Source: Thiobacillus sp. (GTDB taxonomy: Bacteria > Pseudomonadota > Gammaproteobacteria > Burkholderiales > Thiobacillaceae). Taken from it: DNA of 64,000 nt. The notes beneath the pieces were generated by a model. It was not told the DNA's origin. It made no database searches and worked only from the letters and a program-made list of their open reading frames with translations. The translations under genes were made by a program, and so were the position numbers. The stretch covers positions 173,444 through 237,443 of the forward strand of contig NZ_JADMKC010000004.1 in the NCBI RefSeq assembly GCF_018780105.1. The letters run 5' to 3'. This document shows positions 53,923 through 61,747 of the stretch, piece after piece (the stretch's first letter is position 1; every line of letters starts with the position of its first letter).

Positions 53923-54489
53923 TCAGCTGCGGTCGTCCTGGTGCCAGCGCTTGTCGCGCTGGTCCTGCGCGATGCGGTAGCTCACGTTGAGGGTGAGATA
54001 GTTGCCCGGGTCGTAGGGCAGGCGGGCACTGAATTCGCGACCGTTGAAACGGTAACGCACGTCGTATCCGGCCAGCACCTGACGGTAGTTGTCCTGGACG
54101 CTGCAGCGTTCCACTTGAACCGGGCGCGATTCGGTGACCACGCCGCTGTTCCAGCGGTCGCCCACCACCGCGCCGGTGGCCGCGCCAACGGCGGCTGCGG
54201 CGACCTTGCCGTTGCCCTTGCCGACCGTCGAGCCGATCAGGCCGCCCGCGATGGCGCCGAGCACAGCCCCGCCGGGATTGGGGGCCGCGCGCCAGGTTTG
54301 CGTCTCATGGCCGCTGGTTTCGGTCCAGCATTGCTTGCGCGGTTCGTTGATGGTTTCGTACACCGGCACGCTGGCGACGACCTTGGCGCGCACGGTCATT
54401 TCGTCGTCGGCGCGGCGGTCGGCCAGGGCGCTGCCGCTGGCTGCGAGCAGTGCGGCGATCAGGGTCGTGTTGAAAATGCGTGTACTCAT
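53923..54489 (-). CDS. Exported glycine-zipper (2TM) protein
   Basis: A 188-residue protein with a signal peptide (cleavage after SGSALA) and a central glycine-zipper double helix (GGAVLGAIAGGLIGSTVGKGNGKVAAAAVGAATGAVVGD, about residues 73-111), the hallmark of SlyB/17-kDa antigen-like Rick_17kDa proteins. The C-terminal part forms a small beta domain with two Cys (one before and one after the zipper). It lacks a lipobox. AAGGAG precedes the ATG. It likely inserts in or associates with the outer membrane. Confidence 0.85.
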   Translation of the reverse strand: MSTRIFNTTLIAALLAASGSALADRRADDEMTVRAKVVASVPVYETINEPRKQCWTETSGHETQTWRAAPNPGGAVLGAIAGGLIGSTVGKGNGKVAAAAVGAATGAVVGDRWNSGVVTESRPVQVERCSVQDNYRQVLAGYDVRYRFNGREFSARLPYDPGNYLTLNVSYRIAQDQRDKRWHQDDRS

Positions 54490-54519
54490 GCTGACTCTCC
54501 TTGAGTGAAGCGGTGCGGG

Positions 54520-54804
54520 TTAGCGACGTGGCTGCGACGCGGAACGGTCCTTGCTGTCGCCTTGTTGCTGACGCCGCTCGTAGCCATAGCCGTAGCCCTT
54601 GGCATCGTCGCGGCCGTCATCGCGCTTGTCGCTGCTGCGCGTGCCGGCCTTGTCGTTGCGCGGGGCCTCACGGGCATCGTCGCGGCGGTCGTCCCTGGCC
54701 ACCATGAACGCGCCACCCGGGTCGTACGGATTGGCGTGGGCGGGTGCGGTCAGCATCCATCCCAGTGCAGCCAGACCAACGATCCATGTGTGACGTGTGT
54801 TCAT
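54520..54804 (-). CDS. Small exported Arg/Asp-rich protein
   Basis: A 94-residue protein starting at ATG 54804 (AAGGAG upstream), with a signal peptide (GLAALGWMLTAPAHA) and a mature part of low complexity, dominated by R-D-D repeats (ARDDRRDDAREAP, KRDDGRDDAKG) and a GYGYGY patch. No family is recognised. The upstream frame extends 26 codons but lacks a ribosome-binding site. It is the first gene of the exported-protein unit and diverges from the OmpR-type regulator. Confidence 0.7.
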   Translation of the reverse strand: MNTRHTWIVGLAALGWMLTAPAHANPYDPGGAFMVARDDRRDDAREAPRNDKAGTRSSDKRDDGRDDAKGYGYGYERRQQQGDSKDRSASQPRR

Positions 54805-54893
54805 GTTGTCTCCTTGTGCGGGGGCGATGTCTCGCTCCCACGCTTCGCAGTTTGGGTGGGGAAAGTAAGCGTGCTGTTTCACGCAGCCGCCAT

Positions 54894-54911
54894 TTTGTAA
54901 CGCTTTGTAAC
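54894..54911. promoter_or_regulatory. Tandem 8-bp repeat, probable OmpR-family binding site
   Basis: TTTGTAAC occurs at 54894-54901 and again at 54904-54911, a 10-bp period. Two direct half-sites one helical turn apart are the classical layout for OmpR/PhoB-type response regulators. The site lies in the 146-base gap between the divergent exported-protein unit and the OmpR-type regulator gene, 40 bases before the latter. Confidence 0.6.
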
Positions 54912-54950
54912 CGGATGCGAAGCGCGCGAGAGCCGCGCTATAGTTGCCGC

Positions 54951-55664
54951 ATGCAAAAAGATCTGATTTACGTGACCGACGACGACCCCGGCATCCGCGA
55001 ACTGGTGGCCGAATATCTGGGCACGCAGGGCTACGCGGTCGAGACGGCGGCCGATGCGGCGGCGCTGGACCGGTTGCTGGCAGCGCGCTTGCCGCAGCTG
55101 GTGGTACTCGACTGGATGATGCCGGGCGAGGACGGCCTGTCGGTTGCCCGTCGGCTGCGCGCGCAGCCGGGGTTTCCCCCTATCATCATGCTGTCGGCCA
55201 AGGGCGAGGATATCGACCGCATCATCGGACTGGAGGTCGGTGCCGACGACTACCTGCCCAAGCCTTTCAACCCGCGCGAATTGCTGGCGCGCATCCGTGC
55301 CGTGCTGCGGCGGCATGCAGCTGCACCCGCGCTGTCCGCTGCGACGCCGGCCAGAATCTTTGCTTTCGGACCTTTCGTCGTCAATCTCGATGCCCGCAGC
55401 CTCACCCGCGATGGCAACGAAATCGTGCTGACCGGTGGCGAATATGAACTGCTGGAAATTTTCGTCAGCCATGCCAACCGCGCGCTGTCGCGCGACTGGT
55501 TGATGGATCAGTTGCGCGGCTTCGAACGCGATCCGTTCGACCGCAGCATCGACGTGCGGGTGAATCGCCTGCGCAAGAAAATCGAGGACGATCCGGCCAG
55601 TCCGGCTTACATCCGTACTCAACGCGGACTGGGATATTTGTTTGTGCCGCGGGGCAAAGATTAG
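54951..55664 (+). CDS. OmpR-family response regulator
   Basis: A 237-residue two-component regulator with a receiver domain (residues 4-120; phosphorylated Asp54 in VVLDWMMPGEDG, Lys near 105 in LPKPF) and a winged-helix DNA-binding domain (about 140-235, with GGEYELLEIFVSHANRALSRD). ATG 54951 gives the normal family start; there is no Shine-Dalgarno sequence and a TATAGT sits at 54940, so the mRNA may have a very short leader. Its EnvZ-like kinase partner is probably the gene at 59833, separated by a 4-kb gene. Confidence 0.92.
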   Translation: MQKDLIYVTDDDPGIRELVAEYLGTQGYAVETAADAAALDRLLAARLPQLVVLDWMMPGEDGLSVARRLRAQPGFPPIIMLSAKGEDIDRIIGLEVGADDYLPKPFNPRELLARIRAVLRRHAAAPALSAATPARIFAFGPFVVNLDARSLTRDGNEIVLTGGEYELLEIFVSHANRALSRDWLMDQLRGFERDPFDRSIDVRVNRLRKKIEDDPASPAYIRTQRGLGYLFVPRGKD

Positions 55665-55753
55665 TACTCTGCCGAAAAGGGTGTTTTGCGCCATTCTCAC
55701 GCAATTTGATCGGTGTCCTTTAGGCTTAGGTAGGCCCACCTGATAAAACCAAA

Positions 55754-58700
55754 ATGATTTCTGCTTCTTCCAGAACGGGCAAAAAGGAACAGCGGCGCCA
55801 TGCGCGGCTGGTCACATTACAGAACGCGCAGATCCGTTTTGGCGAAGGTGAGGCCATTCCGGCCGAAATCCGTGACTATTGCCAGACGGGGCTGTACGTG
55901 GCCTTTCCCGGCGAGCGCACACCCGACGCCGCCCTTCCGGCGCTGGTAGGCGATTCCGTGCAGGTGGTGTTTGAAGTGGGCGCTTCCGGCGCATTTCGGT
56001 GCAAGGGGCGGGTCGCGCATGTGTCGCCCGGTGGGGTAGGTGTTTTTACCGCCACCCTGCCCGAAGGGGTTGTACAGGCCTTGCGAGCGGCAAGCGGACA
56101 TCTTGCCCAGCCTGATTCCGACAGGGGCGGCGATGACCTGAGCCCGCAGCAGATTCAGGCGTTGCAACTGGAATGCACCAGCCAGTTCCGCAGCTTTCTG
56201 GACAGGGTGATGGAGGACTTCTTTCAGCGCGCAGAGGAGCGTCTGCGTGAGGCGGGTCAGGACGAGCCGAGCTTTCTGGAGCGCTCCCGTTACGATTATG
56301 GCATCCAGGAACTGACACAGCGTCGCAGCCGGATCGAAGACGTTTTTTTCAATGCCGTACGCGACCGCATCTCGTATATCGAGGCGGACACGGAAGCCTC
56401 TTTGGGCGCGCCCACAGCGAAAAAACTATCCCTTGTCGACGAGGCTGAATTCGAGGACTGGCTGAGTTTGTCGGCGGTTATCAAGCAGATCGAGTCGGCT
56501 ATTGCGACCCCACTCGGTGAGTTCGAGCAGCGCTACAGCAGGCTGATCGGCATGCCGGTCAACCGGAAAAACAATTCCCTTGGTCCGGAAATGATCGGCC
56601 GTGCTTTCCAGGATGCCATCCAGGTGCTGGATTTCTCCAATCCCATGCGGGCGGTTCTCTACAAAACGCTCGGGCAAGCGGTGTCGAACCATAGTTTGGC
56701 GCTTTACCAGCAGCTCAACCAGACGCTGGTTTCCCTGCAACCGGCCACCCTGCCCGAGTCGGGCCGCGGCAAGGCGAAATCGAAGCCCGCCGCAGCGGCA
56801 GAGGCTCAACCCGTTGAAAGCGACAAGCCGAGGCCGGATCTCGCCGAAATCGCGGACACGCTGAACGCACTCTACAAGCAGGATCAGGCGGGTACGCTCC
56901 AAACGCCGGAAAGCGCCGACTACAGTCTGGATCGTATTCTGGCGACCCTCAACCAGTCTCAACGACGTGCAGCCAGTGTTGCAGCGGAGGCGCCTGCAGC
57001 GCGATCCAGTCGCCAGATGGGCGCTGCCTCGGGGCAGCCGGCTGTCGCGCGGCCCGAGATCCTGCAAGTGGTCAGCCGCATGCAACAGACCGCCCGCCAG
57101 ATGGTCGGGCGCGATGAGTCGGCGCTGCGACCTCCCGGGTCGAGCAGCGCCGGGGCGACGTTGCCGGAGGCCAGCCTGCGCGAGTTGCAGTTCGCCCTGG
57201 ATAGCTTGCCACGCGTGAGCCAGGCAACGGCGGGCATGCCGTCTTCATTGGCCGATCAGATCGATGCGCATATCGCATCGAGCGGGGGCGGTGCCAGATG
57301 GATTGCGCCGGACCATCGGCGAATTCTGGATACCACCTCGGATTTGTTCGCCCGGGCACGGGCGGACTTCGTGCCCAGTTCGGACGTGGAGTTGCTGGTG
57401 AAGCGGCTGGAGCGCCCGCTGCTCAAGCTTGCGCTGCAGGACGCCAATTTCCCCAATTTGCCTAATCACCCCGCCCGGCAGGTGCTCAATCTCATTGAGC
57501 AATACGCCGTGGCGGCGGATGACAAGGGCAAGTTTTTTGATGCCAAGCTGCAACGCTTCCTCTACCTGCTGGTGGATCGTGTTTGCGCTCGGGCCGACGA
57601 GGACCCCGGCATTTTCGAGGGGGTTCGCGACAGTCTGGAAAAGGTGTTGTTGCCAATCCTGCAAGTCCGCAGAACACGGGTGGCACGCCTGCAGGAAGCC
57701 AGCGAGGGACGGGAGCGCATCCGTTCGGCCCGCACCCGGGTCAACGCGGCACTGGAGCAGCGCCTGGCGGGGCGCGAAGTGCCCGCCATGTTGTTGCGCC
57801 TGCTGGATGCGGGCTGGCGCCAGTATCTCGTTCTGCTGGAAATGCGCCATGGCACGCAGGGTGACTTGTGGGACGCAGGCCTGGCGGTGCTGGATCGGCT
57901 GCTTGCCTGGCTCGACCCTGATCGTGCGGATGTGTCCCGCGCCCCTGAAGCAGCCCAGGCATTGCTGAACGAGGTCGAACGCACGCTGGCAACGGTCAAT
58001 GTCGACGCCAAGCTGTTGGCTGCATTCATGGATGAGTTGGGCGACAGGCTGGCCGATGCGTCGTCGTCGTGTCCCGCAGCCGCTGCAACTGCCACCGCGA
58101 TGGTGTTGGTCCCCCCGGGCAGATTGGCTGCATCAAAGGGTGAGGGAGGCGATGCGCCCGCGCATCGTCGGCTGGCGGAACGCCTGCGAGTGGGCGACTG
58201 GTGGGACTTCAGTCTGGACGACGGCAAGGTTCCGATGCAGCTTATCTGGGTCAGCCAGCCGCCATTAGGCTGCGCCTTCGCCAACCGTTCCGCGACCAGC
58301 AAGACCGCGTTCACGCTGGCCGAGCTTTCCCGGCGCATGCAGAATGGGCTCGTCAATCCGGGCAAGGATCTGGATATGCCGCTGTTCGAGCGCTCGGAGC
58401 ATGCCTTGTTCGATGAGACCTATCAGCGCATGGTGCATCAGGTCATGCACGACCCGGTGACGGGATTGCTCAATCGCAAGGGTTTCATGCATCACTTGAG
58501 CCATCTGGCCATGCCGGACCAGGAGGACAAGGCACACGCGATTGGCATCATCGAGTTTGACCAGTTCCGCATGATCTACAACACCTGCGGTGTGGCGGCG
58601 GCAGAAAGCCTGGCGCGCAGTCTGGCCAACGAGGTTCGCGCGCAAATCGGCCCTGATGCCGCCATCGCCACGTTCCGCGACGATACCCTGGCGATTCTGC

Positions 58701-59743
58701 TGCCCAACTCCAGCCGGGACGACGGTTGCCAGGCCGTCGATAGCCTGCTCAAGCAAGTGAAGGATTACCATTTCCAGCATGGTGAGCACAGCTACAGCAT
58801 CGGTTTCAATATCGGCTTGACCGAATATGCGCCGACCCGATTCAGCGCGACAGAAGCCATCCGGCATGCCGACTCGGCGTGTATCACGGCAAAGTCGATG
58901 GGGCGCAACCGGATGCAGATTTATGAGCAGTCCAGCCCGCAGTTGCAGTCCCAGGAATCCATGATGGATTGGGCAGGACGCCTCGACTCCTTTCTCAAAG
59001 GCAGTGGCTTGTATTTGCGCTGCCAACAGGTGATGCCCATCCGTACGGACAACACCTCGCTTCTGCCTTATTACGAGATTCTGCTGGGTATCGATAGCGA
59101 GGCCGGACAGGAAGTCAGTCCCGTGCACTTCGTTCCCGCAGTAGAAAGCCTGCAGCGTTCACACGAACTGGATATTTGGGTGATGCGGAACGTGTTCGAA
59201 TGGATCAGAGCCAACCCGGCGGGTTTTGCGTCCCTGGGTGGGTTCGCCATCAACCTTTCGGCCAACTCGCTGAGCAATCCCGAGGTGATGAGCTATCTGC
59301 AGCAGGTACTGCCGGGCAGCGACATCCCTACCCACAAAATCGCCTTCGAAATCACGGAAACCGCTGCCATCGAAAGCTATGGCGCCGCGCAGGATTTCAT
59401 CCGGGAAATTCGTCGCTTTGGCTGTAAATTCTCGCTGGACGACTTTGGCAGCGGCTTCACTTCTTACGCCCACCTGAAAAACCTGCGCACCGATACACTC
59501 AAAATCGACGGCGGCTTCGTCAAGGACATGCTGCAGAATTCAGACGACTACGCCATGGTCAAGTCGATGAACGACATTGGACATTCGCTGGGTCTGATCA
59601 CGGTGGCCGAATACGTGGAATCACCCCTGATCCTGGAAGCCCTCCGCGAAATCGGGGTTGACTATGCCCAGGGCTACGCCATTCACAAACCCTGCCGTAT
59701 CGATGAACTGTTGTCGGCGCGGGAGCCGGTATTCATCAAGTGA
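55754..59743 (+). CDS. PilZ-DUF1631-GGDEF(degenerate)-EAL c-di-GMP protein
   Basis: A 1329-residue cytoplasmic protein. An N-terminal PilZ domain (about 14-110) has the RxxxR c-di-GMP motif (QRRHARL) but the second motif reads DYCQTG, with Cys for the usual Ser. A DUF1631 region (about 135-860) is largely helical. The GGDEF domain (about 900-1060) is degenerate: the signature is replaced by FRDDTLA, so cyclase activity is unlikely. The EAL domain (about 1090-1320) reads YEILLGID instead of EAL but keeps NLSANS, EITETA, DDFGSGFTSY, LKIDGGF and AQGYAIHKP, so phosphodiesterase activity is possible. It lies between regulator and kinase genes of a two-component pair. Confidence 0.9.
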   Translation: MISASSRTGKKEQRRHARLVTLQNAQIRFGEGEAIPAEIRDYCQTGLYVAFPGERTPDAALPALVGDSVQVVFEVGASGAFRCKGRVAHVSPGGVGVFTATLPEGVVQALRAASGHLAQPDSDRGGDDLSPQQIQALQLECTSQFRSFLDRVMEDFFQRAEERLREAGQDEPSFLERSRYDYGIQELTQRRSRIEDVFFNAVRDRISYIEADTEASLGAPTAKKLSLVDEAEFEDWLSLSAVIKQIESAIATPLGEFEQRYSRLIGMPVNRKNNSLGPEMIGRAFQDAIQVLDFSNPMRAVLYKTLGQAVSNHSLALYQQLNQTLVSLQPATLPESGRGKAKSKPAAAAEAQPVESDKPRPDLAEIADTLNALYKQDQAGTLQTPESADYSLDRILATLNQSQRRAASVAAEAPAARSSRQMGAASGQPAVARPEILQVVSRMQQTARQMVGRDESALRPPGSSSAGATLPEASLRELQFALDSLPRVSQATAGMPSSLADQIDAHIASSGGGARWIAPDHRRILDTTSDLFARARADFVPSSDVELLVKRLERPLLKLALQDANFPNLPNHPARQVLNLIEQYAVAADDKGKFFDAKLQRFLYLLVDRVCARADEDPGIFEGVRDSLEKVLLPILQVRRTRVARLQEASEGRERIRSARTRVNAALEQRLAGREVPAMLLRLLDAGWRQYLVLLEMRHGTQGDLWDAGLAVLDRLLAWLDPDRADVSRAPEAAQALLNEVERTLATVNVDAKLLAAFMDELGDRLADASSSCPAAAATATAMVLVPPGRLAASKGEGGDAPAHRRLAERLRVGDWWDFSLDDGKVPMQLIWVSQPPLGCAFANRSATSKTAFTLAELSRRMQNGLVNPGKDLDMPLFERSEHALFDETYQRMVHQVMHDPVTGLLNRKGFMHHLSHLAMPDQEDKAHAIGIIEFDQFRMIYNTCGVAAAESLARSLANEVRAQIGPDAAIATFRDDTLAILLPNSSRDDGCQAVDSLLKQVKDYHFQHGEHSYSIGFNIGLTEYAPTRFSATEAIRHADSACITAKSMGRNRMQIYEQSSPQLQSQESMMDWAGRLDSFLKGSGLYLRCQQVMPIRTDNTSLLPYYEILLGIDSEAGQEVSPVHFVPAVESLQRSHELDIWVMRNVFEWIRANPAGFASLGGFAINLSANSLSNPEVMSYLQQVLPGSDIPTHKIAFEITETAAIESYGAAQDFIREIRRFGCKFSLDDFGSGFTSYAHLKNLRTDTLKIDGGFVKDMLQNSDDYAMVKSMNDIGHSLGLITVAEYVESPLILEALREIGVDYAQGYAIHKPCRIDELLSAREPVFIK

Positions 59744-59832
59744 CTGCCCGTTGGCGGCGAAACCTGCGGCCGGCTCAGTCGGGATTGGCCGACGCCATTT
59801 CTGGTGGGGAAGTCATTTCAGGTTCCTGATCC

Positions 59833-61143
59833 ATGCCCCATTCTCTCTTTGCCCGCACCGCACTGACGCTGGCGCTGGCTTTCATCGTGTTTCAGGCGGC
59901 TGCGTTCTGGGTGGTGTATCGCACCCTGATCGTGCCGGTGGCAGAGCGTTCGGCGAATGATCTGGCAGGCCTGATCGTGCTGTCGGCGCAAACCTGGGTG
60001 GAATTGCCGCCGCAGACGCGCGCGGCGTTCGAGCGCGAACTGGCGAAGCGTCACGGTTTGCGCCTGACCACCGTCGATGTCGGTGCGACAGCCAGCGCGC
60101 CGCCCTTCACTTTTCGCACGCAGATCGAAAGCGCGCTGAATCAGCGTCTGGGCGAGGCGGTGGCCTTGCGCGGCGTGCCGGGTTCGGCTGCGGCATGGCT
60201 GGACATTCCGCTCGGCGGGCACGACTTGCGGGTGGGATTTTTCCCCGATCGCTATGCCGTCCAGACGCCGCTGGCCGCGGTGGCGGTGGTCGCGCTGGGT
60301 ACCTTTCTGAGTCTGCTGACGGCGCTGCTGCTGGTACGCCGCATCACGGTTCCGCTGGCGCGCGCGGCGCAGGCGGCAGGTCAGGTGGGGGCGGGGGAGC
60401 TGCCCGAGGCCCTGCCGGAAACCGGCCCCGCCGAACTCGCCGAACTGGCACGCTGCTTCAACAAGATGGCGGCCGAGGTGCGTGAATTGCTGGATAACCG
60501 CACCACCTTGCTGGCGGGCATCTCGCACGATTTGCGTACGCCGATGACGCGTCTGCAGCTCAATCTGGAAATGCTGCGCGACGATGCCAGCCCGGCGGAC
60601 ACCGCCCGCGCCAGCTCTAACCAGGCGCGTATCGACCGCGCGGTCAACGATCTGGTTGAAATGAACCGGTTGATCGGCGGTTATCTGGAACTGGCGCGCA
60701 CCACCCGGGCCGAACCGCGCGCGCGCTTCGACCTGGCGGCATTGCTGCATGAGGTGGCGGCGGAAGCCGGCTTGCCCTGGTCATCCGCCGCGCCCTGCGA
60801 AATCGAGGCGGGCCGCCTGGCACTGCGGCAAATCGTGGCGAACCTGATCGAAAACGCACAGCGCTACGGCGGCGGCACGCCGGTCGAGCTGGCGCTGGAA
60901 TGTGCGGAACAATCGGCCAGGGTAATTGTGCGCGACAGCGGCGCGGGCATTCCCGAGGATCAGCTGGAAAAGGTATTCAGGCCGTTTTACCGGCTGGAAG
61001 CCTCGCGCTCGCAGCAGACAGGGGGAACCGGGCTGGGGCTGGCGCTGGTGCGTCAGCTGGCGGAAACAAACGGGTGGAAGGTGGGACTGGCCAACCGGGC
61101 AAGCGGCGGGCTGGAAGCCGTGCTGGAATTGCGCCGGCGATAA
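59833..61143 (+). CDS. EnvZ-type sensor histidine kinase
   Basis: A 436-residue inner-membrane kinase. Two membrane segments (about 10-30 and 148-167) flank a periplasmic region of about 115 residues. A HAMP domain (about 168-222), HisKA with His232 (GISHDLRTPMTRLQLNLEML, the EnvZ form of the H box) and HATPase (N box NLIENAQRYG, GAGIPEDQ, GGTGLGLALV) follow. It fits as partner of the OmpR-type regulator at 54951. The start ATG lies 90 bases after the giant c-di-GMP protein. It is convergent with the two small genes downstream. Confidence 0.93.
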   Translation: MPHSLFARTALTLALAFIVFQAAAFWVVYRTLIVPVAERSANDLAGLIVLSAQTWVELPPQTRAAFERELAKRHGLRLTTVDVGATASAPPFTFRTQIESALNQRLGEAVALRGVPGSAAAWLDIPLGGHDLRVGFFPDRYAVQTPLAAVAVVALGTFLSLLTALLLVRRITVPLARAAQAAGQVGAGELPEALPETGPAELAELARCFNKMAAEVRELLDNRTTLLAGISHDLRTPMTRLQLNLEMLRDDASPADTARASSNQARIDRAVNDLVEMNRLIGGYLELARTTRAEPRARFDLAALLHEVAAEAGLPWSSAAPCEIEAGRLALRQIVANLIENAQRYGGGTPVELALECAEQSARVIVRDSGAGIPEDQLEKVFRPFYRLEASRSQQTGGTGLGLALVRQLAETNGWKVGLANRASGGLEAVLELRRR

Positions 61144-61145
61144 AA

Positions 61146-61316
61146 TCAGGTGCGCGGCATCTGCGGGCAATACGCAGGCTGGCGGCGCAACACGCGCAGC
61201 TCGATGAACAGCAGCGTCAGGCTGAACATCGACATCTGGTTCGTACTGCCGTTAAACAGCGCCAGCGGTGAGCGGGACAAGGCCAGGCTCACGTTGATGC
61301 ATCGATTCAGTTGCAT
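61146..61316 (-). CDS. Microprotein B of a tandem homologous pair
   Basis: A 56-residue open frame starting at an ATG that shares one base with the stop of microprotein A (TAATG), suggesting coupled translation. Its sequence parallels A: M-x-LN at the start, then LALSRSPLALFNGSTNQMS, SLTLLF and RRQP match LALSSSPFDWFYGHTERMS, SLSLLF and ARQP of A. One hydrophobic stretch (SMFSLTLLFIEL) could be a short membrane or amphipathic helix. No family is recognised. It ends 3 bases from the convergent kinase stop. Confidence 0.6.
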   Translation of the reverse strand: MQLNRCINVSLALSRSPLALFNGSTNQMSMFSLTLLFIELRVLRRQPAYCPQMPRT

Positions 61317-61468
61317 TACACACTCGGCTGGCGGGCAAACAGGGAAAACTGCACGAACAGCAGCGACAGGCTGGTGAGGCTCATGCGTTCGGTATGGCCG
61401 TAGAACCAGTCGAAGGGCGAGCTGCTGAGGGCAAGGACGAGTTGGGTTTGGCCGAAGTTGAGTTTCAT
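61316..61468 (-). CDS. Microprotein A of a tandem homologous pair
   Basis: A 50-residue open frame starting at ATG 61468 with a strong AGGAG 6 bases upstream. It begins MKLNFGQTQLVLALSSSPF, has the aromatic segment DWFYGHTERMS and a hydrophobic stretch SLTSLSLLFVQFSLF, ending ARQPSV. The similarity to the downstream 56-residue product across most of its length argues that both are real genes from a duplication. Function is unknown. Upstream sequence to 61747 holds an AT-rich patch (61553-61575) that may contain the promoter. Confidence 0.65.
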   Translation of the reverse strand: MKLNFGQTQLVLALSSSPFDWFYGHTERMSLTSLSLLFVQFSLFARQPSV

Positions 61469-61747
61469 GATGCGCTCCTGGTTGCGTTTGGATGCCTTAC
61501 TACATGCAATGCCTGTGCCATCCGCCCTGCGTGTTGGCCGCTGTTTGGAAAGCCCATATAAATCAATAGAGTATTCAGGACTTGCTCGCCGGCGGCAGTA
61601 TCGGGCGGCGCGCAGTTTGATGAAAACATGACAGTCCGCGTCGAACTGCCAAACAGGGGACGGCCGCAAAGCGGCCGCAGCGGGCTGGCAGGGTAGAATC
61701 CGCCCTCCCGCATCACTGAGTCAGGGTGCGTCCGCGCACACAACCGC
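61469..61747. other. Intergenic region upstream of the ABC-F gene and microproteins
   Basis: No convincing gene in this 279-base divergent gap. It contains an AT-rich patch at 61553-61575 (CATATAAATCAATAGAGTAT) likely serving the minus-strand microproteins, and a perfect hairpin CGGCCGC-AAA-GCGGCCG at 61661-61677, 71 bases upstream of the ABC-F start, with no T-run. Confidence 0.5.
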
